Source: Athripsodes cinereus (taxonomy: Eukaryota > Arthropoda > Insecta > Trichoptera > Leptoceridae). Taken from it: a stretch of 64,000 nucleotides of DNA. Shown here piece by piece: positions 57,138 through 64,000 of the stretch; position 1 is the stretch's first letter, and each line of letters opens with the position of its first letter. The stretch covers positions 15,953,384 to 16,017,383 of the forward strand of contig OX388317.1 of assembly GCA_947579605.1 (NCBI GenBank), given 5' to 3'. Made by a program: the position numbers and the translations under genes. Under the pieces are notes generated by a model. It was given only the letters and a program-made list of their open reading frames with translations, was not told the DNA's origin and did no database searches.

Positions 57138-59823
57138 CTGGAAATTGTTTATATTCAATCTATTGTTGCCTTTGAGGGTGATCATATGTGATAATATTGC
57201 AACCGATTACTCAATAATTAAATACCATGAACACAGCACACATTACTTAATTTCTACAACAAAAACTACTACAAAAAATATAACACAACATACTAACCCT
57301 GAATTACATATTGAAATATAATGAAAAAATATATTTAATTGTATCGGTTATAATTATACTACAAAACTCTTATAAAATACATATATAAATCATTATTACA
57401 AGAATATATTATATTATACTTAACCCATCTGATTTTAATCATGCTACAGTACTCAATAGAATATTCAGCTGTATAATAAACACCACATAATTTCAAACTT
57501 GATGCACTATATACTTTGTGTTATTCATCCGATGTATTTAATATTGTCTTCAAAATTTTATGAAAATCACACGACATATCTTGATATGCACTAATTTGGT
57601 TTAAACATTCACAAATATAATAATAATAAATAAAAACTAATAAAAAACAAACTAGCTAATACAAAATATGATCATTCCAATTATTGGCCGTCACCCCTAA
57701 ATTTGATTGGTAAACACATATAACTTATTCTTCCCTAGATTATAATCCGAGACAATCTCACAACATATTATAAACATGTGTATAACAATTACATTACATA
57801 ATTTCTATTATTATTAAATATAAAAAAGTTTTAGGATAAATCACTCGAAAATAACTTATCTAAAGGAGTGGCGATAACTAGAATTTTGTCACAAAAAAGT
57901 AGGTCTGTATATGTATGTACACAATATGAAATGTTGATTATCAAATGGAAAATAAAATTAAAACTATTAACTGAATTGCAGCCTAGTCTGAGCCATAGTA
58001 GTGCTCAGACTAAGCGATACAAAGCTCAGTCGAGTTTGAATATTATCCCCATTTATATACAACAATATTCCATTTATTTATTTATATTTTTGCTATTGGT
58101 AGTTATTTTTAAGGCGTCAAAACATATGGTAAATAATAATAATAATGTTTGCAAGAGAAAAGTTACACAAATTGAAGGTAAAAAGTAAAGAAATGTTGAA
58201 TTAATAATATTAAATAAGTAAATAAAAATATTGTTATTGTAATATGACTGAAGCATGGTTAGCTAAATTTCATTTAGTTTCAAAGATTTTCATTGTTGAC
58301 GGCAACATTTCATACAACAAACAATCACACAAATATATTAACATAATTTAAAATATGGGAATCATATAAATTTAAATCAAATGAGGTAATTAGTACAGTA
58401 CAGATGAAAAAAACTTTATTTTTATCATCTGCATTTGGAGAGAATTTAGTTAAAGTTATTGTGATATGAAATGTCACTAGTCAATCAGTAATATTCTCGA
58501 CTCTGTATTTAAATAATGAACTTCCACCAAAGGCTATAAAGAGAGTAATGGTATGGTTAGGATATTACGATAAGATATAATAACAACATAATCAAAGGTG
58601 ATCACAATTACGGCACATGCAGGAGATTACTAGTATATTAATTAATATAAAATAATGCTTTTGGTTATTAGAAATAATATATTATAAGGCTAGGATATGT
58701 ATCTAGTACAGTGTGTGTATATTATAACTTGCTGTTAGTGTTCCCTTACACCAAACTACAATGTACAAATAATAATGACTAATTTATGAATACGTCTAGG
58801 TGATAATCAAATCACTTACACAATTTACACAATACCACAAAAAGCAAGAGAGAAGACAATTTTATATTCATTGACAATTTTCACAAACTTTCACCAGCTA
58901 AGATTATATCAGTTGAACTATTTAATTTTATAAAAATGCATACGAGTCTGATCTCTGTTGGGAGGATCTAAATATAAATAAGGTGACCATTCATTATTAT
59001 TATTATCATCTTAAAAAAAAGCCCTGCGCAGAGACCATAACAGCTTTTCAGCAAGGCGACACTTTAAGACGCAAGAAATTTACCATTTTTTTTGTATGAT
59101 TTTTATTGCCAGAATGCCTTATGCAATAAAAACAATACACCGAAACATATGTATATAAATAACTATACAATCTGGTTGAATGTTAATGTTTGTGAAAAAT
59201 GTTAATAAGTAACTGTAAAAATTTGATTGATACAGAGCACAAATGTAAAAATGCACATGAAATTATAGAAACATAAAAAATAAAATAATAAGCTGAACTT
59301 AATTTTGAAATAATCATGAAAATTGTCCATTTCAGTAGGTTCAAACAGCATTATTTCGTTTATAGAAAATTTCAATGGGTTTCAATAGTACCAGTAATAT
59401 TTCTTAATTTATGTTGCGTTACAACTCGGTTGGATCAAGTTTATCAAACTATCATTTACATGATTTTTCACTTATTTATAAGACTTTCTTAAAATTCTAT
59501 TCTTATTAATGACAGGGTTTTTGTAGCATTCATCCTTTTTTTGCCTGTGTGATTTTTTAAACTTGTTCCTTTTTGTAATCAAAGTTTGAAATGCTTTGCA
59601 AATTCTTGATGACTGAGAGGCCCTTTTATAATAGAAGTTTAGTTGATCAAAAAATATACACCAACTTAGTTCTTACGATAAGCAATATTGGTATTTGTAT
59701 TTGCCTAACCGAAATGGAGAACTTTCTATATGGACACACTGAGATATTTGAATAGGTGATATAGTAGCTGAGTCTATAGAATGAGTATCTATGTATAATA
59801 TTAATATGTGAATGAGATCTTAC
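57138..59823 (-). other. Intron of the lola-type gene
   Basis: 2.7 kb of AT-rich DNA between the last shared exon and the first alternative exon. A small hairpin lies at 57981-58015 (13-base arms, one mismatch, 9-base loop). No coding sequence seen. Confidence 0.55.
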
Positions 59824-59923
59824 CATCCATAGTATCAGACGGCTCCAGGTGTGTGGGGATCATCGGCTCACCATCCGAGTGCTCTGACAATGTTTGTGAA
59901 CTCAATAACAAGTCTCCAGCTCC
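59824..59923 (-). CDS. lola: Shared (last common) exon of the lola-type gene
   Basis: 100 bases between the acceptor TTATTCAG and a strong donor, ATG|GTAAGA. It is entered at codon phase 0 and left one base into a codon. It encodes GAGDLLLSSQTLSEHSDGEP, then MIPTHLEPSDTMD. The 1-base overhang (G) plus the 2-base starts of the three finger exons gives intact codons (GGG, GGC, GAG). Its acidic, Ser-rich sequence fits the linker between the BTB domain and the finger exons in lola proteins. The BTB exons themselves are not in the window and should lie beyond 64000. Confidence 0.72.
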
Positions 59924-60942
59924 CTGAATAACACCATACTATTATACATTCGGGTGGACAATTCAACTGGGCAAATATTCACTTATTACTATTTAATCAA
60001 ATCATTTTTCAACTTTTTAGATAGCTCAGAGAAATGAACTGTCTTGTAGAATATTATAATATTTTTAAACATATAGTTTCAGTAATTTTTGTGTTTGCAT
60101 CATTTAAAAATTGTCCCAAAACTAGTGTTCAGAAAGAGAAAAGGTTCAGAAGAGAAAAAAACAATCACAGATTATATAAAAACATAGCTCTAAGAAATTT
60201 TCGCAAATACTTCTAAAAACCTTATTATTTATTTGTTTTTAGAGTCTTGAAATACAACAACGTAAAATCTTTAAATTAAAGTAGTGTTTGGCTAACTGGA
60301 ATGTTTTACCCTGGATATTATGGTTTATTGTAAACAATAAATGACCTATACTCAAATTTATGGGTCCATCAGCAGAAATGTTAACATTACACAGACAAAT
60401 TAATTATCATAAACAAAGAATGATATATTAAGGAGGTTTAACTCTGGTATCACAAATCTCCTAAGATTATGCACATGGAATAAAACACCTTCAATTTTTT
60501 ATAATTTTTATTAAAACTTATAACGTAAGACTCAATGACATACAGTGTGTGTAATCGTAATCATAATAGTAACAGACATATAAAATTTATTAACTATTTA
60601 TATAATAAAAACATTTTATCATTAATTCTATCCATTTACTATAATTTCATTATTCTGTACTGCGATCATGAGTTTTACTTCACATTCGTCTATGAATATG
60701 GACAAGTTGTAATATTAATGAAAAGTATTGGAAACTTGGAATTATTTGAACTTATGATATAATGTAATTTTACTACTAAAGTGAAGTGAGACTCACAATC
60801 ACAGTTCTGGTATATCAACTATAAACATACACAAAGGACATACTGTAAATCTTAGCGTGTTTTATACTCTTATAGCATTTTGTGAATTCACAGAAACAAA
60901 ATTGATTAAGTATATGGAAGATCAGACTTTTAATTTAAGCTT

Positions 60943-61080
60943 GTTTATTTATTTATTTATTATTCTCTGTATATTGTAAAAAAAAATAAAAACATATTAT
61001 AAATAACGGCGAAAACATATTACAATTAACAGTGGGTAAGTCTACCATAGTGTTGTAAATTCTTCAAACTAACCCAGCTA
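60943..61080 (-). repeat. Retroelement tail family B, copy 3 (diverged)
   Basis: TTTATTTATTTATTATTCTC start, a spacer, GTGGGTAAGTCTACC and TTCAAACTAACCCAGC. Same order as 28465-28608 but more changed. Confidence 0.45.
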
Positions 61081-62856
61081 AACACAATTCACTCAAATTT
61101 TGATGTTTTGCTACAAGAAAGAAAGGAATGATGAGAACTTATTTTAAGCCTGGACAATAAAATGGCAACACAGATCACATGTGGCCTGTTTTAAATACTG
61201 AATGCATGATATCAAATATAAAACTATACAAAATATGCTAAGACATATAGTATGCTGTGAATAATTGAGATCTAAACATTCATTGGAAATATATAAAACA
61301 GAATGCTGAAATGAAAATACAACGTATGAAGATGGGTAAAACTCTATTGTATTCAAAACTTAATAAAAAAGATAAAATAGAACAAACCCGATTTTCAATA
61401 TACTATTAAACTTAACAATAAACGATTTCAAGAAAATTTATAGGTCGTCTGCATTGTGTTCTTCAAACATTCTTTTCTACTATTTCTCTTTTTTTAGAAA
61501 ACAGGAAAACTAATCGTGGATAAAACTGAAGCCTTAGAAGACATAGAAAGTTATTTATTAGCATCCTCAAGACAGTCAAAGATTGTTCAGCAATCTTAAA
61601 ACAAAACCATTCAAAATCATTACCATAACCAAATTCACTGACATAGTTGGTAAGTCGAGTAGGCTTAAATGGAACTAGACAGAGTAAATTTCTAGGTTTT
61701 CTGAATCTCAATGGTTGAAATATTCTATTAAGTGGTAATAGAGAATGGATAGTGTAAGAAGACATCAGGAAAAATGCTCCAATAATATAAAAAGAATGAC
61801 AGTAAGATGGATTCAGTGTGCCCAAGTAAATGAAGAATCAATATGGTTGAAGGAAAAAAATCCTTCTATGAGCACAGCTTTAATGTATTTTTTTTTTGTA
61901 TCATTATCAAAGGTCCATTAAATCAGAAATTCCGAATAGATTAAAGAATATGGTTATTTATGTACATTCATACGAATAAAACATAAATTTACCAGTGCAA
62001 GTTCTTTCAAAGTAACATTTAACACAGACAATTTAATATACACTAGATAATTATATCATATTAATATTTTTTTTTATTAAATGTACAGTAAAATAAATTA
62101 TTTTACACAAAAAATAATTCATGGTTTAAAAAAAATTAACACTACTTATGAACTTCATAGTCAATAATAGGACTTACAAAGCGCTCAAACTTTAATTAAT
62201 AAACAAGTTTTTTGTTATTTTTAATCAAATAAGCTTAAAATTTATGTTTCCAGGATAGGTGTAAGACAGTTTAAAGTTTATATGCTAATGCATATTATGC
62301 AACGATTTTATCGTTCAGGATATAACCTTAAAGCTCACAAAATATTATAATTCATTAAAATAAGTTTTATTTTTGTAACTGTATGAACGAGTATAGTTTG
62401 TAGACGATTACTTTAATTAAATGGGAATGATAGCAAATTTTTTTTTTTTTTTTTTATTTTATATTTTCGAACACAATAGAAGTATCTCATAGAAATTGCA
62501 ACATATATCTGGATGATTTGAACATCCAAAATTGACAGTTCTAGAAACAGAAAGATTTGATAATATTGTTCACCTTACTCTTTAAATTTAAAGATTGGAA
62601 AAATGAATTCAATTCAATGAAACTTAAGTATGACAGAATAAATATTATAGGTAATTGAGGACAACATCTGCTAAAGTGAGATTTTCACATTTCAATGGCG
62701 CATAGAGTGAGTAAACTTGGATGTTACTCAGAACAAGAATATAGAAAGATCTGAGCATACTCGAATGATCATTTGGATACTTCTTCATTCATGTGCATTA
62801 TGGTCTCCGGTTTTTACTATACACTCATCCAAGTAGACTCGAATTCAGTGTGCTTT

Positions 62857-63047
62857 AATTAAAATAAAACACTTATTTGTAGTATATCCACGGTGACTTT
62901 TTATTGGACGCGAGCCGGCTTTCAAGAGCTTCCGCTCTCAGTTTTCGCCAGCCTGATGATGAGAGCGGAAGCTCTTGAAAGCCGGCTCGCGTCCAATAAA
63001 AAGTCACCGTGGATATATGTACTACAAATAAGTGTTTTATTTTAATT
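62857..63047. repeat. Near-perfect hairpin foldback element
   Basis: Left arm 62857-62939 (83 bases) and right arm 62961-63047 (87 bases) are complementary throughout except for a 4-base insertion (ATGT) in the right arm. The loop is 21 bases. The loop plus right arm reads CCTGATGATGAGAGCGGAAG followed by CTCTTGAAAGCCGG. A diverged relative lies at 7918-8095. The outer ends are TTAATTAAAATAAAAC-like. No ORF is supported. Confidence 0.85.
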
Positions 63048-64000
63048 AATTCAACATGAATTTCCACCAAGTACCGTCGGTTGAAAATATCAACTTTATC
63101 AGTGTGCTTTGATTGTGAAAAATCTACTCGAAGGAGAGGCTTAGGCTCAGAAAAAAATTACGTATCACAACCATCAACAATATATATATTTACATTTTCA
63201 AGTATTTATAATGCATATAATAATAATAAAAACTAACAGAATAACTAAAATAAAATATAAATTGTTATTAAATAAAATAATAATAGCTAATTATATACCA
63301 TGTAAACTCACAAGCCAAGAAAATTTATAACAGTTGCTGTTTAAGGGTGTAGTACAATTTCAGCACTCCGAGAACTGTTAATAAAAGTCTTTTTCACACA
63401 TGAAATTTGCACTTGGATACTAATTATAGATTTGAATTTATACCACACAACTAAAAATTAAAAAGAAAATACACACAATTGGTGGTTTTCTGAAGTCTTC
63501 TATATGAATGATACCTACATGATATTGAACAGAACAATAAAAAGTTTTTTTTATGATCAGTTATTACATTTCTTCCAATTTAATGAAAATTCTACTCATT
63601 AGATGAGTGATTAGCTATAACTGGTTGAGGTACAGTAGAAGATGATAAACTTAGGATACTTTATTTGCATGGATAAACAGAAGGTTTTGTACTTCTGAGA
63701 TTACTTTAATTATGTACTAAATAATTTTGAAATTGCATTGCGGCTGATAGTGAATAAGCAGGCAGTAAGAAATCGAAAATTCCGCCTTTTTATCAATCAT
63801 AGGAAATTCCCTGTTATAAGAAGCTAGTCAGTCAATCTTTGCATTGGCAAAAGGAAAGTTGAAGGGTAAAAGAGGAAGATGTGTTAACACTTCTTTATAC
63901 TTCGCACAAGTGATTAGATCATATCTGATGCAAATTTCATAGTATGATAAAACCTAATATGCTTCCACTAATGAAAACATAATCGTATCATTATATTATA

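Larger units (their letters stand above)
59924..64000 (-). other. Upstream intron of the lola-type gene
   Basis: 4.1 kb with no recognisable exon. It contains a retroelement tail (60943-61080), a T run at about 62437-62455 that may be another poly(A) tail on the minus strand, and a hairpin element (62857-63047). Confidence 0.5.

Noticed and set aside
62953..62990. Bona fide hammerhead ribozyme
   Set aside because: CUGAUGA, stem II and GAAA are present, but the flanks do not pair as stem I and the bases after GAAA do not give a clean stem III with a UH cleavage site. Kept only as a speculative finding.
1..64000. CRISPR arrays, bacterial operons or phage genes
   Set aside because: Introns, TATA boxes, poly(A) signals and transposon types are all those of an animal genome; no spaced direct-repeat array of CRISPR type was seen.

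Overview
This looks like about 64 kb of an insect nuclear genome. It is AT-rich, its genes are split by short spliceosomal introns, and it holds many transposable elements plus two recognisable arthropod genes: a cuticular chitin-binding protein and a lola-type BTB/zinc-finger locus. The repeat style (hairpin foldback elements, BEL/Pao and LOA-type elements, tRNA-derived SINE pieces) would fit a hemipteran such as a planthopper. That last step is a guess; insect is firm, the order is not.

Layout. (1) 1-7481: a full-length, apparently intact Ty3/Gypsy retrotransposon on the minus strand. It has one 1590-codon gag-pol reading frame and two LTRs that look identical by eye; the left LTR is cut by the window start. 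(2) 8197-13914: a complete minus-strand non-LTR retrotransposon of the LOA/I group with two ORFs, a poly(A) tail and perfect 11-bp target-site duplications. (3) 13926-18750: AT-rich intergenic DNA with old repeat fragments and a tRNA-derived SINE. (4) 18754-26692: a nested stack. A hAT-like non-autonomous element contains an intact BEL/Pao retrotransposon (18900-26460). One LTR of that element is split by a 927-bp inverted-repeat transposon with a perfect 8-bp target duplication. (5) 26931-27446: the 3' fragment of an RTE-like reverse transcriptase. (6) 28889-32911: a plus-strand five-exon gene for a secreted single-domain chitin-binding (CPAP1-like) protein. (7) 32953-42414: gene-poor DNA with foldback elements and retroelement tails. 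(8) About 42415 to beyond 64000: the 3' part of a minus-strand lola-type gene. One shared exon (59824-59923) is followed by three alternative terminal exons, each encoding a pair of C2H2 zinc fingers and each entered in the same codon phase.

The most striking signal is in the Gypsy LTR. About 105 bp upstream of its TATA box, nine contiguous 5-bp heat-shock-factor units (TTCnnGAAnn repeated) run with perfect spacing, eight of the nine matching exactly, and both LTRs carry the array. The element also encodes a Gag that resembles the family from which insect Arc was domesticated. It is therefore a candidate heat-inducible, Arc-related, possibly still mobile retrotransposon. Three intact retroelements of three different classes lie within 27 kb upstream of the cuticle gene, so this side of the locus is a recent insertion hotspot. 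The lola side is long intronic AT-rich DNA with small elements only.
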